A stretch of DNA of 64,000 nucleotides. Origin: Ectopseudomonas mendocina (GTDB taxonomy: Bacteria; Pseudomonadota; Gammaproteobacteria; Pseudomonadales; Pseudomonadaceae). Location: NCBI RefSeq assembly GCF_007049795.1, contig NZ_SCFY01000014.1, positions 1-64,000 of the forward strand, given 5' to 3'. Positions 1-7,923 of the stretch are shown here, in pieces; the stretch's first letter is position 1; the number at the start of each line of letters is the position of its first letter. A program made the translations under genes and the position numbers. The notes below the pieces were generated by a model. The model had not been told where the DNA came from, ran no database searches, and saw only the letters and a list, made by a program, of their open reading frames with translations.

Positions 1-274
1 AGCGGCCTGTTAAAAAGTCGCCCGTCTGGCCGCTATAAATCAGCGAACCTGCACCGGCCGTACCCCGCAAAATAGCCCTGGTCCACCACTGCTCATCGGG
101 GTCATCGGGAACGATGCCGGGGTCGGGCATACCGATGTCCCACAGCTGTGTATCCCAGCCGCCGAACTCGCAGGCAATCTCCCGCCCGCTGGGCAGGGTC
201 AGCACCTCATTGATGATCTGGCCGTGCCACGGCCAACCGAACTGCTCCAGCACATCCTCAGGCTCACGGAACAT
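1..274 (-). CDS. Distal tail-region phage protein, N-terminal part (runs off the left edge)
   Basis: An open frame on the minus strand begins with ATG at 274-272 and stays open to the window edge, giving about 91 residues (begins MFREPEDVLEQFGWPW). The start overlaps the end of the preceding gene by 11 bases, as do its neighbours in this tightly packed tail operon. I do not recognise the family; it is rich in W and acidic residues and has no signal peptide or membrane segment. Position after the long distal tail protein suggests a tail tip or fibre-associated function, which is inference only. Confidence 0.6.
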   Translation of the reverse strand, partial: MFREPEDVLEQFGWPWHGQIINEVLTLPSGREIACEFGGWDTQLWDIGMPDPGIVPDDPDEQWWTRAILRGTAGAGSLIYSGQTGDFLTGR

Positions 275-689
275 TGGCAAACTCCATGACCACTTCGGCG
301 CCATTGGCATCGAGCATGTTGATGGCCTTCACGCGCCGCACCCGGAACGCCAGCAACCCATCGATCGACACAAACGTCTCAGCGTCGTACAACTCGCGGG
401 TGCCGGGCTGCTCCACCAGCGGGCTGGCAATGCCGCCACCTGGCGCTGGCACCCGATTCGGGTTCCAACTCCCCACGCCCACCGCTGGCCCGCGCGTGCC
501 GCGCCGCTCCAGTTGCGGCAGCTGAGTATTCTTGCGTGGGCTTTTCTCCAGAGCGTTGAGATCTTCCTTGATGCCGCGGCGCTCATTCACCATCCGCTGG
601 CCAATCGCGCGGCGTTCATCGGCACCGGTCGCGGCGCGGCTTGCAGCCATGCCCTGGGCGATGGCGCGGCGTTCGTCAGCGAGCGTCAT
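264..689 (-). CDS. Hypothetical tail-operon protein with an N-terminal ADERRAI repeat
   Basis: This 141-residue protein starts at an ATG that overlaps the previous stop codon (ATGA), so it is probably translationally coupled. The N-terminus is charged and helical and carries a twice-repeated motif (ADERRAIAQGM near residue 4, ADERRAIGQRM near residue 23). A Pro/Gly linker follows, then a compact C-terminal part. I do not recognise the family. Its place between the 585-residue tail protein and the next small tail gene suggests a minor virion or tail-tip component. Confidence 0.6.
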   Translation of the reverse strand: MTLADERRAIAQGMAASRAATGADERRAIGQRMVNERRGIKEDLNALEKSPRKNTQLPQLERRGTRGPAVGVGSWNPNRVPAPGGGIASPLVEQPGTRELYDAETFVSIDGLLAFRVRRVKAINMLDANGAEVVMEFANVP

Positions 690-2443
690 GTGAACTCCAG
701 CAGGTCATGCGGCACGGCCACGCGGAATGTGGCGCTCGTGCTCAGCTCCAGTTCGTCGATGTAGTACTCGTCAATCTCCGGCGCCTCGACGTGGAAGTCG
801 CGCGGGTACTGCTCCGAGCCCGGGAAAGGCACGTCATAGTTGCCGCTGAACCCCATCAGGGTTTCATCGAACGGCGGCGAGTCCGGGCGGCCGCCCAGTT
901 GCGTCACCAGGTCACGCGCAGAGGCACGGCCAGGGCCGTCTGGCACAGCAGGCGGCGCCGGCACGGTGATCGGGTCCGTCACGTCACCGCCGCCCCGGCT
1001 CACGCCGAGGGTGATGGTGGTGATGGCGGTCTGCGCGTCAATGCTCAGCTCATGCGTCAGCAGCCACACGGGCGCCTGGCTGCGGCAGCGCTGATCCTCC
1101 ACGCGGATCGTCTGCTGCAGCGTCACGCCCATGGCGTCGCTGGTCGGCACGTCAAAGCTCAGCCGGTTGCCCCGGTGCGCGCTCAGTATCTGTACGCGCG
1201 CCATGGCCACCGCACACACCAGGGCGGCCTGCCAGCGATCCTGCTCGCGCAGGTTCACCACCCAGTCACCGCCCTCATAACTGCCACCCGGCTCGAAGCC
1301 CTTCCAGCCCGGCTCGGCAAACGTCTCGGTGCGCTCCTGCTCGGAACTGTCGACGGCCAGGCGATCACGCCGGATCACCTCGCCCGCGCTGGCGATGCTG
1401 CCCGGCGCCTCGACGCGCAGGTTGTAGGTTTCGGTAACGGCCTGCACCCAGCGCCGCGCCCCCGTCCACGCGCCGCCCAGCAGCAGGTCGGCGTAGGTGT
1501 TGATCCACACGAACTGCGGGTCGCAGAACTGGCCGGTGTTCTGGCCATCGGTCACGGTCAGCGGCAGGCGATACCACAGCGGGTTGAGAATCGCCCCGTA
1601 GCCGGCATCGCCGAACATTCCCTCTTCCACCATGGCAATGTCCGGCAGCTCGGTCGTTTCGAGGTGCCACACGCAGAACCCGCCGATGCCCGTCAGGCCG
1701 CTCAGGTTCGGGTGCTGCCAGGCGAAGTTGTCGCGCCGCTCGCGCAGTTTCGGGTAGCGCCACAGGGCGTCCACCTCCACCACGTTCACGCGCTCGTCGA
1801 GGTCCACCGGGCTCCAGGCCAGGCTGCGATCGAGCGTCACGCCCTCGCCGTACACGAAGGCCGGCGCCGTGGCCGCCCAGGGAGTTACCACCAACTCACC
1901 ACCCGGCAGGCGGTTGAGGCTGGCAGCGCGGCTGCTCAGGCGCTCCTGCGCGTAGTCCCAGCGGCTGCGGCCGACCGGGTCTTCGAACAGATCCGCACTC
2001 CAGTCGCCGCCCACCAGGGCATCCACCCCGGCAATGCTCAGCGCCTCAATGGCATCCTGCAGGCGGTCGCTGCACTCCAGCGCGATCACGCTATCAACCG
2101 GCTCGAACGATGGGCGAATCACCCAGCCGTCAAACAGCAGGTACTCCACCCACGCGCCATCGCGCCATTCGAGGTAGTGGATGCTCAGCGCCTTGCCGGT
2201 GTACCAGGTCGGATCGACGGGGCCGGGGTCGAGCAACAGCGCGCAATCGGCCAGGCTGGCCGCACCGCGCTCCTGTTCAACGCGGATCGTACCCGTAAAT
2301 AACTCGCTCACATCGGCGCCAGCGAGCATCGCGCGCACATCCCACAGAATGCTGTCACGCGGCGCCACCGGTACCGGCTCAGCCCCGCCGCCCATGCTCC
2401 CGGCATTGATCGGCGCGCCGTTGATCAGTAGGCCGTTGATCAT
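686..2443 (-). CDS. Large distal (minor) tail protein
   Basis: A 585-residue protein is read from an ATG whose last bases form the stop codon of the upstream gene (ATGA at 2443-2440). Longer in-frame extensions upstream lie inside that gene and are rejected. The sequence is mostly beta-rich, with many W and Y residues and no signal peptide. It sits downstream of the tape measure gene, where siphophages encode hub and tip proteins, so a tail hub or tip role is the likely function. I cannot match it to a named family. A 553-codon open frame on the opposite strand is its shadow. Confidence 0.65.
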   Translation of the reverse strand: MINGLLINGAPINAGSMGGGAEPVPVAPRDSILWDVRAMLAGADVSELFTGTIRVEQERGAASLADCALLLDPGPVDPTWYTGKALSIHYLEWRDGAWVEYLLFDGWVIRPSFEPVDSVIALECSDRLQDAIEALSIAGVDALVGGDWSADLFEDPVGRSRWDYAQERLSSRAASLNRLPGGELVVTPWAATAPAFVYGEGVTLDRSLAWSPVDLDERVNVVEVDALWRYPKLRERRDNFAWQHPNLSGLTGIGGFCVWHLETTELPDIAMVEEGMFGDAGYGAILNPLWYRLPLTVTDGQNTGQFCDPQFVWINTYADLLLGGAWTGARRWVQAVTETYNLRVEAPGSIASAGEVIRRDRLAVDSSEQERTETFAEPGWKGFEPGGSYEGGDWVVNLREQDRWQAALVCAVAMARVQILSAHRGNRLSFDVPTSDAMGVTLQQTIRVEDQRCRSQAPVWLLTHELSIDAQTAITTITLGVSRGGGDVTDPITVPAPPAVPDGPGRASARDLVTQLGGRPDSPPFDETLMGFSGNYDVPFPGSEQYPRDFHVEAPEIDEYYIDELELSTSATFRVAVPHDLLEFT

Positions 2444-2964
2444 TCCCCGCGCTCCTCGGCCGTGAACGACCAGCTGTGCACGTTGGTGCCGGCATCCAGG
2501 CCGCGAGTCGGGCGTGCCATCAGCACGGTAAACACCGGCATCCAGCACACCTGATATTCAAGAGCGCCGGCCACCGGTGTGATGGCCACCGCCCTGGTTG
2601 CGGCGTTCCAGGTGATCGGGGTTTTCACCCAATCTCGCCCGGTGTACGCCAGCGCCCACGGCTCAACGTCAGGCCGCACATTGCCGGGTATCACCGTGTT
2701 CAAGCTGGTGGTGTGCAGTTCCATCTGCTGCGTGCAGCGCAGCTCCAGCGGCTGGGTGTAATCCAGCCCCGCCAGCCCTGGCCCCATCCAGCCATCGCCG
2801 GAAACGGTGATCTGCCAGAGCTTCTGCCAGTGCTGCATCTTTACCGCCCGTCCACGGCTGCGGCGCAACACCGGGCCATCGCCAAGCGGGGTGTAGGTTT
2901 GCTGCGGCACGCCATGGGCCAGGCGCAGAGGGACGCCGCCCAGCATCACGGAAGGCATGGCCAT
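2440..2964 (-). CDS. Minor tail protein, hypothetical
   Basis: A 174-residue protein. The start follows a GGAG motif seven bases upstream, and the stop overlaps the next ATG. It has no signal peptide or membrane helix; the composition is beta-strand-like with repeated W residues (for example W45, W49, W59). It lies first after a rho-independent terminator and directly precedes the large distal tail protein, so it is probably a distal tail or adaptor component. The family was not recognised. Confidence 0.6.
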   Translation of the reverse strand: MAMPSVMLGGVPLRLAHGVPQQTYTPLGDGPVLRRSRGRAVKMQHWQKLWQITVSGDGWMGPGLAGLDYTQPLELRCTQQMELHTTSLNTVIPGNVRPDVEPWALAYTGRDWVKTPITWNAATRAVAITPVAGALEYQVCWMPVFTVLMARPTRGLDAGTNVHSWSFTAEERGE

Positions 2965-2982
2965 TCAAATACTCCAGGCATG

Positions 2983-3005
2983 AAAAAGCCCGCACGAGGC
3001 GGGCT
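2983..3005 (-). terminator. Rho-independent terminator after the GvpU-like gene
   Basis: Read on the minus strand, a seven-base-pair GC stem (AGCCCGC / GCGGGCT) with a five-base loop is followed by five T. It lies between the GvpU-like gene and the next tail gene and would reduce readthrough into the distal tail genes unless antiterminated. Confidence 0.75.
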
Positions 3006-3028
3006 GGTTGGCTTTAGGCTGCACAGGG

Positions 3029-3451
3029 TTAGTTGAGCTTGATCGCACCTAGCGAGAATCCGGAAACATCCCCTACTTTCCCCCGCCAAATCATGCCGCG
3101 CGCACCAGGCAATTGGGCAGCACCAGAAACATAAGCCGCATCACGGAGGTGAATGTAGTAAGGCCCAGCCCCTTCGGCATCATCAAGGAGTAGAGCATCC
3201 TTGTACTCCAGCATGTACTGGCCGAAGTCCTTACCATCCTGCGTTCCGAGCCCGGAATACTGGTCATTCAAAAGGTCTAGGTATCGCTGGCCGGAAACAA
3301 TAAATCCACTGATGGCCACACCTGTCACGGTCAGCGTAACCGGCATTTCTACCCCTGCCTTGGCCGCCAGGATGAGATTTTGTAGTAGCCAATCCGCGCC
3401 CTCAGCCGTTGGTGCATCCATCAACTTTTCTTCCGCACTCTCATCACTCAT
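3029..3451 (-). CDS. GvpU-like protein encoded in the tail operon
   Basis: A 140-residue protein with a good ribosome site (AAGGAG) before ATG. After a short acidic N-terminus it has a beta-rich domain carrying the pattern I associate with the gas vesicle accessory protein GvpU: a V-x-G-x-x-I-S-G strand near residues 45-52, a Y-L-D-L segment near 57-60, a YIHLRD motif near 99-104, and a C-terminal IWRGKVGDVSGFSLG motif near 121-135. No other gas vesicle gene is in the window, so a gas vesicle role is unlikely here. It sits between the tape measure and distal tail genes and just before a terminator, which suggests a moron or small virion protein. The family assignment is from recalled motifs, not from a search. 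Confidence 0.6.
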   Translation of the reverse strand: MSDESAEEKLMDAPTAEGADWLLQNLILAAKAGVEMPVTLTVTGVAISGFIVSGQRYLDLLNDQYSGLGTQDGKDFGQYMLEYKDALLLDDAEGAGPYYIHLRDAAYVSGAAQLPGARGMIWRGKVGDVSGFSLGAIKLN

Positions 3452-3492
3452 GGACTTCTCCTTGGTTGTTGGTCGAGAGAGCTTAGCCCAGC

Positions 3493-6330
3493 TCAGCGCG
3501 GGCGGCCCGTGGAAGCGAATTTCCTGACCTCTCGCCGAATCTCCTCGGCCGTACTGCGGGGCATCCGAACCGGGAAACTGTGCTCGCCAGACTGCATAAT
3601 CATCGTCCCCCAGTCCTCATTGCTACCGCCACCACTGCTGCCCGCCAGTTGCTGCTGCAGGGCCGGCGCCAGCGATGGGATCGACGGCACCGGCACATTG
3701 CCCATCACCCCGCCGGTGGCGAAGCGCGGGGCGCGCAGGTTGTTGAGCTGGTGAATCAGATCCGCGCCGTAGTACTGCACCGCTCGAGCATTGATGACGC
3801 CCTCCCCGTTGGAGAGGCGCGCAAGAATGCTGTCGCTGGTGCCAGTGCCAGGGCCGCGCAGGATGCCGCCCGTGGCCAGTGCGGGCACGGATGTGGATGG
3901 TTCAGCCTTGCCGCCGCCCGCAATATCCGGCATCAGCACACGAACAGGTATCACCACCTCTTTCTGGCTCAACTGCTGCACGAGGCTTTCAATGGTGGTG
4001 CGCACCTGCTCGATGGTGGCATCGTCGGTTTTCACCGACACCGGCATGCCTTCAAGCTGCTTGGCCTTGTCCGCTAGCTGCTGCATCTCATCGCGGATGC
4101 TGGCCAACTGGTCGGCGGCGTTGCTCTCGGCAATGGAGTTGGCCTCAAGCTCTATCTCGCCCAGGCTGCGGATGAAGTCCTTGATGCCGACCGTCATCCC
4201 CAAATCGCCAGCTTCGACAAGCTCCTGGATGACCTTCAGCGCCGCCTGAGCCTGCTTTTGCGCGCCGGCAATGTCACCATTAGCCAGCGCTTGCTCTGCT
4301 GACTGCCGCAGGCTGAGCGCGGTCAGATAGTTCTGATCACCCTTCGGGCCGCGACTTAGATCCGCAATAGCCTGCTCATAGCGTTGCTCGATCGCCAGGC
4401 GCTCGTCACGCACCTTCTGCAGGTCACTAAGCGCCTTCTTCTCAGCCGACACCAGTGCCTTGGCGCCATCCTGAGCGGCCTTGATCTGGCTTTTGCGGAG
4501 GGTGTCTATGTTGGCAATGTAGCTGGCGTAGTCCGCCACCTGCTTGTTCTGCGCTACCCGAGCAGCCTCTGCAGCCTCTTTCGCCAGAGCATCAACTTCA
4601 GCATTGAGTCCCGTCTGCTGCTCAACAATAGTGGCGCGGAAGGCCACGAGCGCCGCGCGCTTAGCCTGGAGTTCTTCTTTGCTGTAGAGCAAGCCGTCGA
4701 TAGTCGTGCTCAATCCCGTTCCGGCCAAGCTGCGATCCAGATCAGCAATCTGCTGATCGACCTTATCCAGCTCAGTAACCAGCCCTTGAGAGTTCGCCGC
4801 AATAAAGGCAATACGCTTGCCAAAGTCTACGAACTCTGACGCCCCATCAACGACAGTACCGGCCAGTGTGGCCAGGGCAGATGCTAAGGTCACCAAGTTA
4901 TCGACCACGACAGGATCACTCAGCGTCTTGCCAAGACTGTTGATGCTGTCGATCAGCGGCTGCACATCGGCCTGCCCTAGCCCTCGGCGCCAGACATCCC
5001 CCAACTTTGTAAGCGCACCGCTGACTGTAGCAGGAAGCGATTGGGCCGCCTCTCGCACAACCTCGAACTGACTATTGAGAGCGTCGGTAACCACTCCAGC
5101 GGTTAATTGTCCTTGCGCCGCCATTTCCTTGAGGGCGCCCACCGGCACGCCGATACCGTCTGCCAGCGCCTGCATCAAGCGCGGCGCCTGCTCGGCCACG
5201 CTGTTGAACTCTTCGCCACGCAGCGCACCAGCCCCCAGCGCCTGGGCGAACTGGATAACGCCGTTCTCGGCCTCCTGAGCCGTTGCTCCAGATATGCGGA
5301 AGGAATTTGAAACCGTCTCAGTAAGCCGTAGTATCTCTTCTTGGCTGCGACCAGCCTCACGCAGAGGTCGGCTGATTCGCCCGTACAGGGTCACCAGCGA
5401 CTGCACCGGCGCTTCAGTTTCCTGCGCAATGCGGCTCAGCTCACGCTGGGCGACGTTGAACTCTTCCTGGCTGGTGGTGGCCAAGCGTAGGCGTGCATTC
5501 ATCAGGTTATAGGCATCCGCTGCACGCGATACGGCGCTGATTGCCGATACCGCAGCAAAGCCGGCACCCACCGCGCCCACTGCACCGCCAATACCGCTGG
5601 CCAAGCCAGAAATGCCACTGGCGGCGCGCTGCTCGGCATTCATAGCGCGAAGTGCGCGCTGGGTCTCGCGCACACGTTCGGTCATCGAGCGCTGGGCGAT
5701 GGCCAGCTCCTGCGTGGTCAGCTTGCCCGAGGTGCGCAGCAACTGGTACTCGGCGCGCACCCGCCCGAGCTGCGATTGCAGTTCGCGGTAACGATTAACG
5801 CCCAGGTTCTCGCGCGCCTGCTCAAGGTTGGCGGCGCGCTGTTCGCGGGCCACCTGCGCCAGCGCGGCAGCCCGAGCCCTGATGCCAGAGACAGCGGCAT
5901 CGTTCCGGCCAGCAGAGAGACCAGCGCTCAGTTCAGCGTTGAGACGCCGCTGCTCTGCTGCCAAACGACTGGTATCGATACCAGCGCCGTTCAACTCAGC
6001 GCGCATTTTGCTGAGTTGGTTTTGCTGGCGGGCCTCTACGCGCTCCAGGCGCTGCAGCTCGCTGGCCATGTCGCGATACTGCGTTTTCAGCCGTTCACTG
6101 GGCCGCTCAGTATTGATCAGCTCGCTCTGCAGGGCGCGCAGTTGCTCCTTGGTACTGCGCACGGCCTTGCCGGTGGCATCAAGGTCGCGCTCCAGATCGC
6201 GCGCAATGTTTACCTGGCGCAGCGGCTTTTCCACCGCGCGCACCATGTCCTGGTATTCCTTGCGGAACCCGGCCACCTCCTTGGTGGCCTGGTCAAGGTC
6301 GGCCGTCAGCCGCAGTTCAACATCAGTCAT
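3493..6330 (-). CDS. Tail tape measure protein
   Basis: A 945-residue protein, the longest in the prophage, which sets tail length and is packed in the tail tube. The first 230 residues are a charged coiled coil rich in Q, R, A and E. A Gly/Ala-rich hydrophobic stretch follows near residues 240-265. Residues about 275-470 match the tape measure domain of lambda-like phages (NARLRLATTS through the SLPATVSGALTKLGDVWRRG region). More coiled coil and a Gly-rich hydrophobic C-terminus with ATGG-type repeats follow. It begins five bases after the end of the frameshifted chaperone, the standard order. Confidence 0.93.
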   Translation of the reverse strand: MTDVELRLTADLDQATKEVAGFRKEYQDMVRAVEKPLRQVNIARDLERDLDATGKAVRSTKEQLRALQSELINTERPSERLKTQYRDMASELQRLERVEARQQNQLSKMRAELNGAGIDTSRLAAEQRRLNAELSAGLSAGRNDAAVSGIRARAAALAQVAREQRAANLEQARENLGVNRYRELQSQLGRVRAEYQLLRTSGKLTTQELAIAQRSMTERVRETQRALRAMNAEQRAASGISGLASGIGGAVGAVGAGFAAVSAISAVSRAADAYNLMNARLRLATTSQEEFNVAQRELSRIAQETEAPVQSLVTLYGRISRPLREAGRSQEEILRLTETVSNSFRISGATAQEAENGVIQFAQALGAGALRGEEFNSVAEQAPRLMQALADGIGVPVGALKEMAAQGQLTAGVVTDALNSQFEVVREAAQSLPATVSGALTKLGDVWRRGLGQADVQPLIDSINSLGKTLSDPVVVDNLVTLASALATLAGTVVDGASEFVDFGKRIAFIAANSQGLVTELDKVDQQIADLDRSLAGTGLSTTIDGLLYSKEELQAKRAALVAFRATIVEQQTGLNAEVDALAKEAAEAARVAQNKQVADYASYIANIDTLRKSQIKAAQDGAKALVSAEKKALSDLQKVRDERLAIEQRYEQAIADLSRGPKGDQNYLTALSLRQSAEQALANGDIAGAQKQAQAALKVIQELVEAGDLGMTVGIKDFIRSLGEIELEANSIAESNAADQLASIRDEMQQLADKAKQLEGMPVSVKTDDATIEQVRTTIESLVQQLSQKEVVIPVRVLMPDIAGGGKAEPSTSVPALATGGILRGPGTGTSDSILARLSNGEGVINARAVQYYGADLIHQLNNLRAPRFATGGVMGNVPVPSIPSLAPALQQQLAGSSGGGSNEDWGTMIMQSGEHSFPVRMPRSTAEEIRREVRKFASTGRPR

Positions 6331-6334
6331 GGCA

Positions 6335-6744
6335 TCAGCCTTTCATTGCGCGTCGAAATAGAGTCCACGGGTACTGCCACACAGAATGGTGGCCAAGCCT
6401 CACCAACTGGCAGGCCACTTCATCCAACTGCTTCAGGCTTTCTGCCGCATGCTGGCCACCTTGGCCAGCATGCGAAAAAAACTGGGGTTGGCCTCCTTGC
6501 AGCCATCAACCAAGGCTTCCAGATCACTGGGCAGCATCTGTTCCAGGTCGTCGAGTTTCAGGCCGGTGAACAGCGGCAGGTCAGGCAGGCGCACATCCTC
6601 CAGCAGCAGCTCGTCGATCAGATCACTGCCGGGCTTTGCTTCCAGCAGGCCGCGCACCTGGGCAACGGTCAGCTCCATGCAGCACACGCGGGTGCCATTG
6701 CTGAGGGTTTTGATAACGGACTTACCGGTAGCGCCTTCGCTCAT
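6335..6744 (-). CDS. Tail assembly chaperone, -1 frameshift (GT-type) product
   Basis: Slippage by -1 at the seven-T tract (6475-6481) joins the first 90 codons of the 103-residue chaperone to 46 codons in the overlapping frame, giving about 136 residues and ending just before the tape measure start. The extension (SLKQLDEVACQL then GHHSVWQYPW) has the look of a T domain that binds the tape measure and tail tube proteins. As in lambda G/GT, the long form would be the minor product. The upstream frame, slippery site and downstream frame are all directly visible; the shift efficiency is unknown. Confidence 0.8.
6433..6744 (-). CDS. Tail assembly chaperone (G-type product)
   Basis: A 103-residue acidic helical protein with the usual size and place of siphophage tail chaperones, directly before the tape measure gene. 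It is the zero-frame product ending in MRQKA. The segment LPDLPLFTGLKLDDLEQMLPSDLEAL is typical of chaperones that coat the tape measure before tube polymerisation. It is the first gene after a terminator that closes the accessory island, so it needs either readthrough or a local promoter. Confidence 0.8.
   Translation of the reverse strand: MSEGATGKSVIKTLSNGTRVCCMELTVAQVRGLLEAKPGSDLIDELLLEDVRLPDLPLFTGLKLDDLEQMLPSDLEALVDGCKEANPSFFRMLAKVASMRQKA
6475..6481 (-). other. Programmed -1 ribosomal frameshift site (T TTT TTT)
   Basis: Seven consecutive T on the minus strand sit in the zero-frame register AGT TTT TTT CGC, which fits the X XXY YYZ rule with all positions T. Both tRNAs re-pair perfectly after slipping back one base. 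The -1 frame then stays open to 6335 and encodes a T-like domain. Confidence 0.82.
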
Positions 6745-6760
6745 CTCAATCTCCGGGCAA

Positions 6761-6783
6761 TAAAAAACCCGCCGAAGCGGGTT
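6761..6783 (-). terminator. Rho-independent terminator closing the accessory island
   Basis: On the minus strand the stem ACCCGC / GCGGGT with a TTCG loop is followed by six T. It lies between the 121-residue membrane protein gene and the tail chaperone. Confidence 0.8.
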
Positions 6784-6800
6784 GTGTTTTGTGTGCGGGC

Positions 6801-7166
6801 TCAGCCCTTGAATCTGATCAGCTTGTTTAGCGCTCTATCCGTGCAGAGCAGCCGAACCTTGTTTCCATCTTCAAACGCTATCTCAGCAGCGTTCTGCCTC
6901 TCCGAAGCAAAGCCGCCAAGAGATCCCAGCAGCACTCCGGCCAACAATCCAATAGGGCCAGCGATCAACGATAGCAAGAGCCCCAAGACCATCACCCCGA
7001 ACAGAGCCCGGCCAAGGCTGAAGCCTTTGCTGACCACTTCGCCGGCCTCAACGCTAACAAGCTGGCCGGGGTGGTAGCTCGCCGTCTTCGAGGATTCGAC
7101 GTGAAGCTTACCGCCGCCTATGAATGCCGACCCTTTGAGGCCAAAAGTCCCTGCGATGATCTTCAT
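6801..7166 (-). CDS. Small membrane protein of the accessory island
   Basis: A 121-residue protein with a strong ribosome site (GGGAGG) seven bases before ATG. Residues about 55-80 form a long hydrophobic stretch broken by Gly and Pro, enough for one or two membrane helices, flanked by beta-like soluble parts. It is transcribed away from the plus-strand WYL-TerB gene, with 124 bases between the two starts that contain the shared upstream element, and is closed by a terminator. Function unknown. Confidence 0.65.
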   Translation of the reverse strand: MKIIAGTFGLKGSAFIGGGKLHVESSKTASYHPGQLVSVEAGEVVSKGFSLGRALFGVMVLGLLLSLIAGPIGLLAGVLLGSLGGFASERQNAAEIAFEDGNKVRLLCTDRALNKLIRFKG

Positions 7167-7214
7167 GAATCCTCCCGTATCAGTCAGGGGCGACTCTAGC
7201 CGATCAGCTTGCTG

Positions 7215-7290
7215 CTGTACAAATGCACACCTACGCGCGCCTGGGTGGAGGGTAGTAGCCTTAGGCCTTCACCCCTGCCAGGGAAAGGCC
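7215..7290 (+). promoter_or_regulatory. Conserved upstream element, copy 1 (before the WYL-TerB gene)
   Basis: This stretch shares blocks with the region before the other plus-strand island gene (9255-9335). CTGTACAAA is followed by CACA and CTACGC, then GTAGTAGCCT, GCCTTCAC and CTGCCA before the start codon. The distance from CTGTAC to the end of GTAGTAGCC is 46 bases in both copies. CTAC and GTAG could pair as a stem. I cannot place convincing -35 and -10 boxes, so promoter, operator and RNA-leader readings all remain possible. Confidence 0.6.
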
Positions 7291-7908
7291 ATGACGAAGA
7301 AACCCATTGACACTATCGCGACGCTGACAATTTGCTATCAGAGCGGCTCGGGGAAATTTACCCAGCGCGGCGTTTCCGTTACAGGCTACGACGATTATCA
7401 AATGGTCGGGATGTGCCACCTGCGCAACAGCGAGCGCACTTTTGTATACGACCGTGTTACCTCATGCGTTAACCGTGATACTGGCGAGATCGTCACGGAT
7501 ATATATGAGCACCTGAAGAAAGCTTACAACGAGTCGCCATTGCACTCTGCTGACCTTCTTTACCGCAACCACCATGAAGCGATGCAGGTACTCATTTATG
7601 TTGCCAGGGCTGACGGTCAATTCAGGGCCGAGGAGCGCAAGGTGATAACCGCAGCCTGCAAGGTCATTACGGGCGATATCAGGATAACTGACGAACTGGC
7701 CAGACACCTGTCTGACTCCATTAACCCGCCAAGCCTGCATGCGTTTAAAGTTGCGGTTGGCCGCATTGCAAAGCGTGGCAATGAGACCACTATGAAGCGG
7801 CTTTATCTGGCCTGCCGAACCATCGTAAACACTCAAAAGAATGTGACAGCCACAGAGCAGGAAGCGCTCGACTATATGCTCAAGCGCTTCAAGCTACCTG
7901 AAAGCTAA
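7291..7908 (+). CDS. WYL-like / TerB-domain fusion protein
   Basis: A 205-residue protein, transcribed against the late operon. Residues about 8-75 resemble a WYL-type ligand-sensing fold (TICYQS, R26, then a CHLRNSERTF strand and a DRV/TGE segment). Residues about 95-205 resemble TerB (HHEAMQVLIYVARADGQ followed by EERKVI, the DG..E metal-binding pattern). TerB domains recur in stress and phage-defence contexts, and WYL domains sense nucleic-acid-like ligands. The start is chosen for the GGGAAAGG ribosome site; an upstream in-frame extension would read through the conserved regulatory element. A lysogen-expressed accessory function is likely but unproven. Confidence 0.65.
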   Translation: MTKKPIDTIATLTICYQSGSGKFTQRGVSVTGYDDYQMVGMCHLRNSERTFVYDRVTSCVNRDTGEIVTDIYEHLKKAYNESPLHSADLLYRNHHEAMQVLIYVARADGQFRAEERKVITAACKVITGDIRITDELARHLSDSINPPSLHAFKVAVGRIAKRGNETTMKRLYLACRTIVNTQKNVTATEQEALDYMLKRFKLPES

Positions 7909-7923
7909 ACCTCTTTATGCAGC

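Noticed and set aside
641-2302. 553-codon plus-strand open frame opposite the distal tail gene
   Set aside because: Arg/His/Ala-rich low-complexity product typical of the antisense of GC-rich coding DNA; the minus-strand gene has coupling, ribosome context and protein-like composition.
3029-3451. Evidence for gas vesicle formation
   Set aside because: Only a GvpU-like accessory domain is present; GvpA/B shell genes and other gvp genes are absent from the window.
7120-7290. In-frame N-terminal extension of the WYL-TerB gene
   Set aside because: It would translate the conserved upstream element and overlap the divergent gene; the ATG at 7291 has a good ribosome site.
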